From the NCBI GenBank assembly GCA_044227095.1, contig JBGAFV010000001.1:1240001-1304000 (forward strand): 64,000 nt of DNA, given 5' to 3'. The notes beneath the pieces were generated by a model. That model did no database searches. It saw nothing but the letters and a program-made list of their open reading frames with translations, and was not told where the DNA came from. Shown one piece after another: positions 17,165 to 25,152 of the stretch (positions are counted from its first letter, which is position 1; the number at the start of each line of letters is the position of its first letter). The DNA is from JACMLD01 sp044227095. GTDB taxonomy: Bacteria; Bacteroidota; Bacteroidia; Chitinophagales; Chitinophagaceae. Made by a program: the position numbers and the translations under genes.

Positions 17165-17683
17165 ATGGGCAATGATGCAATTGTAAACAAGGTGGCAGAA
17201 AGCGGGTTGCTTGAAATTGATCTGGAAAATTATTATCCCAAAGGCGAAGTGATGGTTTTTGATCTGAAGGATTATCTTTTTATGGGATTAATATTGAAAG
17301 AAAAAGATTTTAGGGAAGCATTGAAGACAAAGGACTTTGCCCCATACAAAGACAAACTGGTGGCAGTAACTTGTACTGCAGACGCTATTATACCTGTTTG
17401 GGCTTATATGCTGGTGGCCAGTTATCTTCAGCCACTGGTAAATGACCTGGTAATGGGCGATGCTGATTTTTTACACAAAACCCTTTTCTTAAGAAACATA
17501 AATGCTATTAACATAGATGAATACCGCGATAAGCGCATCGTTATAAAAGGTTGCGGCGAAATGGAAACAGGTCCGTTTGCTTATCTTGAAATTACAAAAC
17601 TGCTTCGCCCCGTTGCAAAAAGCATTATGTATGGCGAACCCTGCAGCACTGTGCCTGTGTATAAAAAAGCTATTGAAAAATAA
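17165..17683 (+). CDS. DUF2480 family protein
   Basis: A 172-residue cytosolic protein of the Bacteroidota-specific DUF2480 family. It is recognised from IVNKVAESGLLEIDLENYYP, the FDLKDYLFMGLILKEKDFR region, VTCTADAIIPVWAYML and the strongly conserved C-terminal LRPVAKSIMYGEPCSTVPVYK (split across its motif boundary). No function is established for the family. The conserved cysteines in CTAD, KGCGEME and GEPCSTVP could bind metal or a cofactor, as speculation. It is followed by the DUF2007 gene after 68 nt. Confidence 0.88.
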   Translation: MGNDAIVNKVAESGLLEIDLENYYPKGEVMVFDLKDYLFMGLILKEKDFREALKTKDFAPYKDKLVAVTCTADAIIPVWAYMLVASYLQPLVNDLVMGDADFLHKTLFLRNINAINIDEYRDKRIVIKGCGEMETGPFAYLEITKLLRPVAKSIMYGEPCSTVPVYKKAIEK

Positions 17684-17751
17684 ATTCGTCAGCAGCAGAT
17701 CTACACCGCAACAAAGCATAAAAAATACAATCCTTTTTTGTATTTTTCTGT

Positions 17752-18183
17752 ATGGATTACCTGCTGCTGAGAACGTTTGATAACTACATTAATGCGAGCC
17801 TTACACTTGCAAGGCTGGATGAAGAAGGCATTACCTGTTACCTGAAAGATGAATATACGGTAACCATTGATCCATTTCTTTCCAATGCTATTGGTGGTAT
17901 AAAATTAATGGTGCTGCCAGATGATTTTGAAGAAGCCAAAGCATTACTTGATGGTTTTGATAAAAATTATAGGGAAGCCATTCGTTGCCCAAAATGCGGA
18001 TCACACGATGTTGAATACATTAACAAGCCGGGAGTAAAAAATTGGGTGACAGCTATTGTGTCGTGGTTTTTATCGAGCTATGCAATGGCCTCACAACAAG
18101 TATATCATTGTTATGAATGTGAATTTGAATTTGTTGATTTGCCCGAAACACAGGAAGAGAAAGAAGCATTTAACAAACAGTAG
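17752..18183 (+). CDS. DUF2007 domain protein with zinc ribbon
   Basis: A 143-residue protein. The N-terminal 70 residues form a DUF2007-like domain (LLRTFDNYINASLTLARLDEEGI, then IKLMVLPDDFEEAKALL), described as a putative signal-transducing domain. The C-terminal part has two CxxC pairs, Cys79/Cys82 (CPKCGS) and Cys120/Cys123 (CYEC), which together would make a zinc ribbon around a hydrophobic stretch (WVTAIVSWFLSSYAM). Function unknown. It is spaced 44 nt from the next gene in the same direction. Confidence 0.85.
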   Translation: MDYLLLRTFDNYINASLTLARLDEEGITCYLKDEYTVTIDPFLSNAIGGIKLMVLPDDFEEAKALLDGFDKNYREAIRCPKCGSHDVEYINKPGVKNWVTAIVSWFLSSYAMASQQVYHCYECEFEFVDLPETQEEKEAFNKQ

Positions 18184-18227
18184 CGCTTTGCTTTTTACTT
18201 CGTACATTTTGTATCATTTGCTGCCAT

Positions 18228-19046
18228 ATGGAAAAGTTTATTCAATATTGGGAAAATATACCCAGTGCCCATCGGCTTATTATATTAATGGGCGGAATGT
18301 TTTTATTCTGGATTGCTGAAGGATATTATCCACTCTTCCGTTTTTCATTTAAAAGATACCGACATGCCGGCGTTAATCTCCTTTTTTTAGCAACAACCAT
18401 TGTCTTGAATTTGCTGTTTGGCCTTGTTACTATTATGGCCTGCAATTACGTAACCACGCATCACCTCGGTATTATTAACTGGTTTTCGCTTCCGGCATGG
18501 GCCGCCATTATTATAGGCTTGCTGGTAGGCGATTTGTTTGGCCAGTACATACCGCATTACATAATGCACAAAATAAAATGGATGTGGAAGTTTCATATGA
18601 TACACCATAGCGACACGCACGTAGATGTAACAACAGGCACACGTCATCACCCGGGAGAATGGCTTTTCCGGGAAACATTTATGATACTGGGTGTTTTTGT
18701 AATGGGCATGCCGGTATGGTTGTATTTTTTGTATAGAAGTGTTGCTGCGCTGATGACGCATTTCAATCACGCCAATATTATTGTACCAGAAAAAATAGAT
18801 AAACCCATAAGCTGGATTTTTGTATCGCCCAATATGCATAAGATACACCATCACTACATGCGTCCATATACAGACAGCAATTACAGCAATATTTTCTCTT
18901 TGTGGGATCGTTTGTTTGGCACATTTCAATACACCGATCCAAAAACACTACGCTATGGCCTGGATGTGCTGGAAGACAGCAAAGATGAAAACCTGGGCTA
19001 TCTTTTTAAAATTCCGTTTGACAAAAATGTGAAGACGGACTATTAA
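18228..19046 (+). CDS. Sterol desaturase / fatty acid hydroxylase family membrane protein
   Basis: A 272-residue integral membrane protein with the di-iron histidine motifs of the fatty acid hydroxylase superfamily: His110 and His114 (HYIMH), His123/126/127 (HMIHH), an intermediate HFNHAN, and HKIHHHY near residue 215. Four hydrophobic segments precede and surround them. Family members hydroxylate or desaturate lipids and sterol-like compounds with O2. In this organism the substrate may be a membrane lipid, which is inference. Followed after only 13 nt by the DUF2071 gene, so they are likely co-transcribed. Confidence 0.9.
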   Translation: MEKFIQYWENIPSAHRLIILMGGMFLFWIAEGYYPLFRFSFKRYRHAGVNLLFLATTIVLNLLFGLVTIMACNYVTTHHLGIINWFSLPAWAAIIIGLLVGDLFGQYIPHYIMHKIKWMWKFHMIHHSDTHVDVTTGTRHHPGEWLFRETFMILGVFVMGMPVWLYFLYRSVAALMTHFNHANIIVPEKIDKPISWIFVSPNMHKIHHHYMRPYTDSNYSNIFSLWDRLFGTFQYTDPKTLRYGLDVLEDSKDENLGYLFKIPFDKNVKTDY

Positions 19047-19059
19047 AAAATCTTTTCCT

Positions 19060-19782
19060 ATGATTATTAAGATTCCAACCATAGAAGGCGTAATTGAAAG
19101 AAGGATGCTCATAAACTATGTTGCCGATCCAGAAGTAGTTCAAAAATTTCTTCCTTCTTCGTTCATACCAAAACTTTTTAAGGGTAAAGCAGTTGTTGGT
19201 ATTTGCCTCATACGTTTAAAACATATAAGGCCGAAAGGTTTTCCAGCCTTTACCGGAATATCTTCTGAAAATGCAGCACACAGAATAGCTGTAGAGTGGA
19301 AAGAAAATGAAACGACCAGGGATGGTGTTTTTATTCCACGCCGTGATACATCTTCTTTATTAAACGCAATTGCAGGCGGCCGCGTTTTTCCTGGCAAACA
19401 TTTTCGTGCAAAATTTAATGTTGATGAAGGCGACGGAAAATATCATGTGGCTTTTAAAAGTTCAGATGGAGCCGGCATTTCTATTGATGCGAAAGAAACA
19501 GAAGAATTTGATTCGGCTTCTATATTTGAAAACCTTAATAATGCGTCTAAATTTTTTGAAGTAGGAGAAACCGGTTATTCTCCCAATGGCAATGGATATG
19601 ATGGGCTAAAATTAAAAGCCTTTAACTGGAAAGTAAAACCACTAGAGGTTGATACTGTATACTCGAGTTTTTTTGAAGACGAAAATATTTTTCCAAAAGG
19701 CTCTGTGCAATTTGACAATGCACTTCTGATGACAGAAATAAAACACGAGTGGCATAATGCGGGCACTATCAAAAGCGAATAG
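19060..19782 (+). CDS. DUF2071 family protein (YqjF-like)
   Basis: A 240-residue protein matching DUF2071 (acetoacetate-decarboxylase-like fold), with INYVADPEVVQKFLPSSF near the start, GICLIRLKHIRPKGFP, SSENAAHRIAVEW and a C-terminal IKHEWHN. The acetoacetate decarboxylase-type catalytic Lys is not evident to me. Function unknown. It is the last gene of the rightward run 17.2-19.8 kb and converges with the transglutaminase-like gene. Confidence 0.85.
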   Translation: MIIKIPTIEGVIERRMLINYVADPEVVQKFLPSSFIPKLFKGKAVVGICLIRLKHIRPKGFPAFTGISSENAAHRIAVEWKENETTRDGVFIPRRDTSSLLNAIAGGRVFPGKHFRAKFNVDEGDGKYHVAFKSSDGAGISIDAKETEEFDSASIFENLNNASKFFEVGETGYSPNGNGYDGLKLKAFNWKVKPLEVDTVYSSFFEDENIFPKGSVQFDNALLMTEIKHEWHNAGTIKSE

Positions 19783-19847
19783 TGTTACGTCATTGCAATA
19801 ACAAAGAAACGAATCCTATTAATCCATTCAATCCACCCAAATCCCCG

Positions 19848-20816
19848 TCATTGTTGTTGCTGTTGTTGTATCAATTCCAAATTTCTTCTGTAAGAATTGG
19901 ATGAAGGCATTGACGCATTCTTATTGGGCTGCGGAACCAATACGGCGGGATGCTCTTCGGAAACAGTTCCATCTTCGTAAGAAACGGTTACGCCCACTTC
20001 AAGGGTATGACGGGATGTGCCTTTGTAAGTTCCTTTTACAGGAGAAACATCGCTGAAACTTCTTCCTGTAGCCAGGCGAACGTGCAGATCTTTTACAATA
20101 CAGTTGTTGGTAGGATCCAGCCCGAGCCAGCCATAAAAAGGCATGTATGCTTCTACCCACGCATGCGTAGCACCTTCGCCGCGCAAACCACTTTTATTGG
20201 GACAAACATAACCGCTTACATAACGTGCAGGTATGCCTATAATGCGCAGCATTACCAATAACACGTGCGCAAAGTCCTGGCAGACGCCGGCTTTCAATTT
20301 CCACACTTCATCTATGGTTGTTTCTACGTCGGTTACTGCTTTATCATAAGTAAAGTTTTCAAAAATATAAGCAGTGAGTTGTAATGATGACTGCAGCGGT
20401 GTGAGGTTTCCGGCAGATGCAATAACAGGAATTTTTCTTACTTCATCTGTAGCAGCAAATGGTTCCTGTTTTGTAAAATCAATATAAGGATAAGTGTATT
20501 TTACCTGTTGCAAATGCAGCCATTGTTTTTCTTTAGGCTCATTGTCTGAAGGCAAAGGTTTTTCTTTTACAAGCACTTCTATTTTTGAATCAATAACAAG
20601 TTCTTTATGCGGTTCTGCATAGGTAAAAGCGCCAATAGTATTGCCGTAGTAGTCTTTGTACATATCTACCAGCGGATCTCCGGTTATGGACAAATCCTGA
20701 CGGGTAGTTTCCTGGTATTCATCTTTCAGCGGAAATAAAATAACCTGGTTGGCACTATCTCTTACTTGCTCTTCATAACTATAGCGGGTAATGTGACGGA
20801 TATTAAAACGGGGCAT
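19848..20816 (-). CDS. Bacterial transglutaminase-like protein of the ATP-grasp/alpha-E trio
   Basis: A 322-residue protein from ATG 20816 (MPRFNIRHITRYSY is the usual start of the Bact_transglu_N domain; a longer frame relies on TTG). The catalytic triad of the transglutaminase core is visible: Cys179 in AGVCQDFAH, His218 in THAWVEAY and Asp234 in GLDPTNN. It ends in six glutamines encoded by a short CAA/CAG run. Such proteins occur with alpha-E and circularly permuted ATP-grasp proteins, as here. The cluster is thought to make or process a peptide or peptide-like product, but the product is not known. Confidence 0.9.
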   Translation of the reverse strand: MPRFNIRHITRYSYEEQVRDSANQVILFPLKDEYQETTRQDLSITGDPLVDMYKDYYGNTIGAFTYAEPHKELVIDSKIEVLVKEKPLPSDNEPKEKQWLHLQQVKYTYPYIDFTKQEPFAATDEVRKIPVIASAGNLTPLQSSLQLTAYIFENFTYDKAVTDVETTIDEVWKLKAGVCQDFAHVLLVMLRIIGIPARYVSGYVCPNKSGLRGEGATHAWVEAYMPFYGWLGLDPTNNCIVKDLHVRLATGRSFSDVSPVKGTYKGTSRHTLEVGVTVSYEDGTVSEEHPAVLVPQPNKNASMPSSNSYRRNLELIQQQQQQ

Positions 20817-20946
20817 GCAATGATTTTTGTTAGTATGGTAATTCAAAAAATAGGTGTAAGGTGTGTGGTTTAAGGTGCTTATGTTCGGACAGCAAAACAG
20901 CTTTAAAAGACCCTAAACCTTATACTTTTCTCCTTATACCTTTTCA

Positions 20947-21879
20947 TTACGCGTAAGCAAAATAATTCTGATTAAGTGTAACGCCAATTTCATTTAAATC
21001 TGTTTTTACTTCTTCCAGGTATTCGTGCAAACCCTGTTTAAGTATGCTTTCGGTAGTTGAGTAATTTATTTTGCTTTTCAGCTTACCTATCATGAATTCA
21101 ATTTTCTGATAACTATCAACGTTGCGATCGCTTCTAAGGCGTGTAAAATAGCGCATCACCTGGTTGATGGAATATAAAACAGAACGGGGAAAATCCCTGT
21201 TTAATACAATGAGGCCTACCACATTCTTTGCTTCAAAACCACTGCGGTAAGTTTTTAAATACAATTCATAGCCAGAGATAGACATCAGCAAATACTTCCA
21301 GTACGTTGTATCTGCAACGGTGATCTCATAATTTACATCGCTGAATTTTACGTCCAGAATATCGGCAGACTGCGTAGCACGTTCTATAAATTTCCCCAGG
21401 TTTATAAATGCATATCCTTCGCCACGGCTCATGGTAATGTCTATAGTGCCATAATATAAAAGCCCATGCTTTATTAAGATATCCAGTGTGCTTATAGGAT
21501 CTTCGCGATTAAGCCAATCTACCAGGTGTTCATCACGCACAGCATGGTAAAAATCGTTTAAGCACTGCCACAATTCTTTGGTAATATGATCCTGTACACT
21601 GCGGGCATTCTCTCTTGCTTTTGTAACAATATTTAAAACAGAGTTGGGGTTCTCTTTATCTGTAACCATATATTGCAAAACGGTCCTCGAATCATTTCCA
21701 ATTACATCGTATTGCTCATCTGAGAGATAAGTAAAAATTTCAAGAACAGGCGCCCATGAAAAATCGTGCAAATCATCCTGCGATGATGCGTAATTAATCT
21801 TTAGCATACGCAATATGCCATCGGCACGTTCCATGTAACGGCTCATCCAGTATAAACTATCTGCAACCCTGCTTAGCAT
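20947..21879 (-). CDS. Alpha-E (DUF403) domain protein
   Basis: A 310-residue all-helical protein beginning MLSRVADSLYWMSRYMERAD, the hallmark of the alpha-E family (DUF403), with FINLGKFIERATQSADILD further on and a conserved LNRDFPRSVLYSI segment. No catalytic motif is known. It lies between the ATP-grasp and transglutaminase genes of the conserved trio and is read in the same direction; spacing to its neighbours (about 130 nt each) allows either one operon or separate promoters. Confidence 0.92.
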   Translation of the reverse strand: MLSRVADSLYWMSRYMERADGILRMLKINYASSQDDLHDFSWAPVLEIFTYLSDEQYDVIGNDSRTVLQYMVTDKENPNSVLNIVTKARENARSVQDHITKELWQCLNDFYHAVRDEHLVDWLNREDPISTLDILIKHGLLYYGTIDITMSRGEGYAFINLGKFIERATQSADILDVKFSDVNYEITVADTTYWKYLLMSISGYELYLKTYRSGFEAKNVVGLIVLNRDFPRSVLYSINQVMRYFTRLRSDRNVDSYQKIEFMIGKLKSKINYSTTESILKQGLHEYLEEVKTDLNEIGVTLNQNYFAYA

Positions 21880-22011
21880 CTATTGGTTTGTTTATATTTT
21901 ATAATTCCTGTTAAGGTATTAGGTTGATGGTGTAGGGTGTAAGGCCTTTCTCAGCATCTTTACCCAATGCAATCAAAAACTGATTAATAAGGGCTAAAGA
22001 CTATCGACTAA

Positions 22012-23460
22012 CTACGTCGCCAACACCCAGGTGTCTTTGCTTCCACCGCCCTGCGATGAGTTTACCACCAGCGATCCTTCTCTTAATGCAACACGTGTTA
22101 ATCCTCCCGGCACAATTTCAATACCATCAGGCCCGCACAGTGCATAAGGGCGAAGATCGATACGCCGCGGTTGCAGTTTTCCTCCCATATAGCAAGGAGC
22201 AGAAGAAAGGCTGATGATTGGCTGAGCAATAAACTGCCGCGGATCTTTCAGCACTTCTATTTTATATTCAGCAATTTCTTTGTCAGACGCCGCGTGGCCC
22301 ATAAGCATACCATAACCGCCACTGCCATTTGTTTTTTTAATAACCATATTGCTGATATCATCAAACACTGTTTTAAGGTGGTCTTTGTTTTCCAGCTGGT
22401 AAGTAGGTACGTTTTTTAATATTGGTTCTTCGTTGAGGTAGTATTTAATCATATCTGGCACAAAAGTGTAAATGGCTTTATCATCTGCAACGCCATTGCC
22501 CACTGCATTTACAATTGCAACATTTCCTTTTCTGTAAGCACTCATAATGCCTGCTACGCCAAGTGCACTTTCTGATCTAAAGACAAGCGGATCGAGATAA
22601 TCATCATCTACCCTTCTGTAAATAACATCTACCTGTTGCAAACCAGTTGTGGTTTTCATGTACACTCGGTGATTGTCAACAACAAGATCCCTTCCTTCAA
22701 CCAGCTCAACGCCCATTAGCCTTGCAAGTGTGGTATGCTCAAAATAAGCAGAATTGTAAATGCCGGGCGTTAATACAACAATGGTTGGATTTGATATTTG
22801 CCGTGGCGATAAAGACACCAGGTTTTTATGAAGTATTGTAGGGTACTCTGTAACCGGCCTCACATTGTTTTTAGGAATGAGATCCGGGAAAATGCGTTTG
22901 GTAATTTCCCTGTTCTCCAACATATAACTAACGCCGCTGGGTGTACGAAGATTATCTTCAAGTATATAAAAAGTACCGTCGTTATTGCGGATTAAATCAA
23001 TGCCGGCAATATGCACATATATATCGTAAGGAACAGGAAAGTTGAACATTTCGCGGAGGTAATGCGGGCAGCTATAGATCATATCAATAGGCACAATGCC
23101 ATCTTTAATGATAAACTGCTCGTGGTACACATCTTTAAGAAAGAGGTTCAGTGCTTTAAGGCGCTGCTTAATACCTGTTTCAATATAACTCCATTCTGAT
23201 GCAGTAATAATGCGGGGAATAATATCGAAGGGAAATATTTTTTCAATGCCCTCTCCACTGCTGTATACAGTAAATGTAATGCCCTGGCTCATAAACAGCC
23301 TTTTGGCCTGTTCTTCTTTTTTATTAAGCTCGTCTGTGCTAAGCTGCTGCAAAAAATCTACGGCGCCTTTGTATTGTTCACGAACCTTACTGTCGCTGTA
23401 CATTTCATCCCATGTACGGGCGTCTACAAAATAGCTATTGAGTAATTCGGTGGCTTGCAT
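22012..23460 (-). CDS. Circularly permuted ATP-grasp (type 2) ligase-like protein
   Basis: A 482-residue protein from ATG 23460 (MQATELLNSYFVDARTWDEM). It matches the CP_ATPgrasp family (DUF404/DUF407) through FPFDIIPRII, the IDLIRNNDGTFYILEDNLRTPSGVSYMLENR region (parts NNDGTFYILEDN and TPSGVSYML), GNVAIVNAVGNGVADDK, the glycine-rich nucleotide loop TNGSGGYGMLMG and the closing SSQGGGSKDTWVL. ATP-grasp enzymes join a carboxylate to an amine through an acyl phosphate. It is the first gene of the leftward trio with the alpha-E and transglutaminase genes. The product of the pathway is unknown. Confidence 0.92.
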   Translation of the reverse strand: MQATELLNSYFVDARTWDEMYSDSKVREQYKGAVDFLQQLSTDELNKKEEQAKRLFMSQGITFTVYSSGEGIEKIFPFDIIPRIITASEWSYIETGIKQRLKALNLFLKDVYHEQFIIKDGIVPIDMIYSCPHYLREMFNFPVPYDIYVHIAGIDLIRNNDGTFYILEDNLRTPSGVSYMLENREITKRIFPDLIPKNNVRPVTEYPTILHKNLVSLSPRQISNPTIVVLTPGIYNSAYFEHTTLARLMGVELVEGRDLVVDNHRVYMKTTTGLQQVDVIYRRVDDDYLDPLVFRSESALGVAGIMSAYRKGNVAIVNAVGNGVADDKAIYTFVPDMIKYYLNEEPILKNVPTYQLENKDHLKTVFDDISNMVIKKTNGSGGYGMLMGHAASDKEIAEYKIEVLKDPRQFIAQPIISLSSAPCYMGGKLQPRRIDLRPYALCGPDGIEIVPGGLTRVALREGSLVVNSSQGGGSKDTWVLAT

Positions 23461-23726
23461 GGCTTTTGGTTTGAAGGCTGTTAATGCTGCATGCAATCGT
23501 TGATGTGTTCCTTTTCAAATATAAGGATTCGGGTTTTAATTTGAACAACGCCCCATTCTTTTTGGTGCATCATTTTAAACATCGCTACTTATTAAACCGA
23601 TGTTTACACAAGGCTTGATTCTAATTAATTGGCGAGATTGAAAAGCGTGGGCTGTGCGTTGGTAGGCCTCCCTAATGGGGAGGTTTGGAGGGGGCCGGAC
23701 AATACACTTTCCTTTATCTTTATTGT

Positions 23727-24452
23727 ATGAAGAAGATAGCAATGATCCCGGCACGGTATGCCGCTACCCGTTTTCCGGCAAAACTGATGCAGGTGCTGGG
23801 AGAAAAACCTGTTATAAGACATACGTACGATAATACCGTTGCTACCGGCCTTTTTGATGAAGTGTGGGTAGTAACGGACAGCGATATTATTTATACTGAA
23901 ATAAAAAACCACGGTGGCAATGTGGTGATGAGTAAGAAACAGCACGAAAGCGGCAGCGACCGTATTGCTGAAGCTGTAGCAGACATGGATGTAGAGATAA
24001 TTGTAAATGTGCAAGGCGATGAGCCCTTTGTAAAAAAACAACCGCTGCAACAGGTGTTGCAGGTTTTTGAAGGAGAAGAAGGAAAGAAAATACAGGTTGC
24101 TTCGCTGATGCAGGTTTTGAAAGAACAAAAGTTTATTGAGGATCCTAACTATGTAAAAGTGGCCGTAGATCTCAATATGAATTCACTAATGTTCTCACGC
24201 AGTGTTATTCCATATGCCCGCAATAAAGAACTGCCTATTGTTTATTATGAGCATATTGGTGTATATGCTTTTCGCAAACAGGCGTTGATGGATTTTACCA
24301 ACTGGCCAATGACGCCACTTGAAGCGGCTGAAAAAATAGAATGCCTGCGCTACCTGGAACACGGCATTTCTTTAAAAATGGTAGTAACCGATTATATGGG
24401 GGTAGAGATTGACACACCTGAAGATTTGGAGAGAGCGGCTAAAATGTTGTAA
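23727..24452 (+). CDS. kdsB: 3-deoxy-manno-octulosonate cytidylyltransferase
   Basis: A 241-residue protein from ATG 23727; the longer frame upstream adds 14 residues that are not family-like. It starts with KIAMIPARYAATRFPAKLM, has NVQGDEPF, the VIPYARN segment and the C-terminal GVEIDTPEDLERA, all typical of KdsB. It activates Kdo as CMP-Kdo for lipid A-core assembly. Length is normal. It stands alone, divergent from the ATP-grasp gene, and is followed by 700 bp of repeat-rich non-coding DNA. A KdnB-like gene at 29.6 kb may act on its substrate. Confidence 0.95.
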   Translation: MKKIAMIPARYAATRFPAKLMQVLGEKPVIRHTYDNTVATGLFDEVWVVTDSDIIYTEIKNHGGNVVMSKKQHESGSDRIAEAVADMDVEIIVNVQGDEPFVKKQPLQQVLQVFEGEEGKKIQVASLMQVLKEQKFIEDPNYVKVAVDLNMNSLMFSRSVIPYARNKELPIVYYEHIGVYAFRKQALMDFTNWPMTPLEAAEKIECLRYLEHGISLKMVVTDYMGVEIDTPEDLERAAKML

Positions 24453-24710
24453 TACAGTTATTAGCTATTAGCCATTAATTATAAGTGCTTCTCCGCGTTT
24501 GGCTGCAAGTTTCTAGCTGCAAGCGTCAAGTACCGCTCCATTATTTTGCCTACAGAAGACGAAATTTCTCTTGATTTTTAATAAGCCAATGGCTAATGGC
24601 CAGTGACTAACGGCTTTTTTGTGCTGTTTATCGAAAGAAACCCGCCCAATGCCGAATTAGTTTCATTTCCGGCTATAAGCGTTGCATCTTTGTATCAGCA
24701 AGAACGAAAT
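24453..24710. repeat. AGC-rich intergenic element after kdsB
   Basis: No gene is visible. ATTAGCCATT at 24468-24477 recurs inverted (AATGGCTAAT) at 24588-24597, and TAGCTGCAAG-type words lie between. Related AGC-rich words occur at 58.0-58.5, 59.6-59.7 and 63.3 kb. A T-run after CTAACGG near 24610 could help terminate kdsB. Near 24682-24690, GCATCTTTG resembles a -7 promoter box pointing right. Confidence 0.45.
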
Positions 24711-24895
24711 ATCCAAATCCCCTGATAACCCCCGAATCCTAAACCGAAGAAAGCCCAAACCCTAATCCAAATCCCCTGATAATCCTTAAAGTCCTAATCC
24801 GTAGAAACCCTAAACCCTAAATTCAAATCCTGAACAAACCAACACCAATAACCCTAAGTTGTAAAACCATTTCATCCAAATCCTGAACAAACCAA
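24711..24895. repeat. Degenerate tandem repeat with a period of about 54 nt
   Basis: ATCCAAATCCCCTGATAA occurs exactly at 24711-24728 and 24765-24782, and CAAATCCTGAACAAACCAA at 24824-24842 and 24877-24895. All four belong to one series spaced 54, 59 and 53 nt. The strand shown is C- and A-rich with hardly any G. No reading frame of note crosses it. Confidence 0.65.
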
Positions 24896-24963
24896 GAACG
24901 TACTCAGAAATCCTTTAAACCATCTGTCCAAACAACATTTTTTTCTGAGCAAATATTTTAAAA

Positions 24964-24990
24964 GCCCTGCAACTTGCGGGGTTTTTTATT
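24964..24990 (+). terminator. Intrinsic terminator
   Basis: CCCTGCAA and TTGCGGGG form a stem (one T-G pair) with a very short loop, followed by TTTTTTATT. It lies 510 nt after kdsB and 163 nt before the sugar porter gene, so it may end kdsB read-through or a non-coding RNA from the repeat region. Confidence 0.7.
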
Positions 24991-25152
24991 GAGCATATGT
25001 ATTGAATATTGAGTATAAAAATCCGCAGCCAAATATGTGTATAGTATAAAGCTCCTCGTCTAATTCTAAATACTATATACTCAATACTGAATACGGCGAT
25101 TCAACTCCTTTTTTTCTTACCTTACCTTTTCAACCAATACTTACGACTGCTT

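Noticed and set aside
18387..18929. Open frame of 180 codons on the minus strand
   Set aside because: It lies fully within the sterol desaturase gene, whose histidine motifs are convincing; the His-rich minus frame is an echo of these codons.
19850..19872. CAA/CAG run as a phase-variable microsatellite
   Set aside because: Six mixed codons at the very C-terminus; slippage would change only a few residues.
23668..23684. Hairpin CCTCCCTAATGGGGAGG before kdsB
   Set aside because: Short imperfect palindrome without T-run, located in the spacer before the start; no function can be supported.
24802..24822. CCCTAAACCCTAA resembling a telomere repeat
   Set aside because: Only two units, inside the 54-nt periodic region; no other sign of a linear end.
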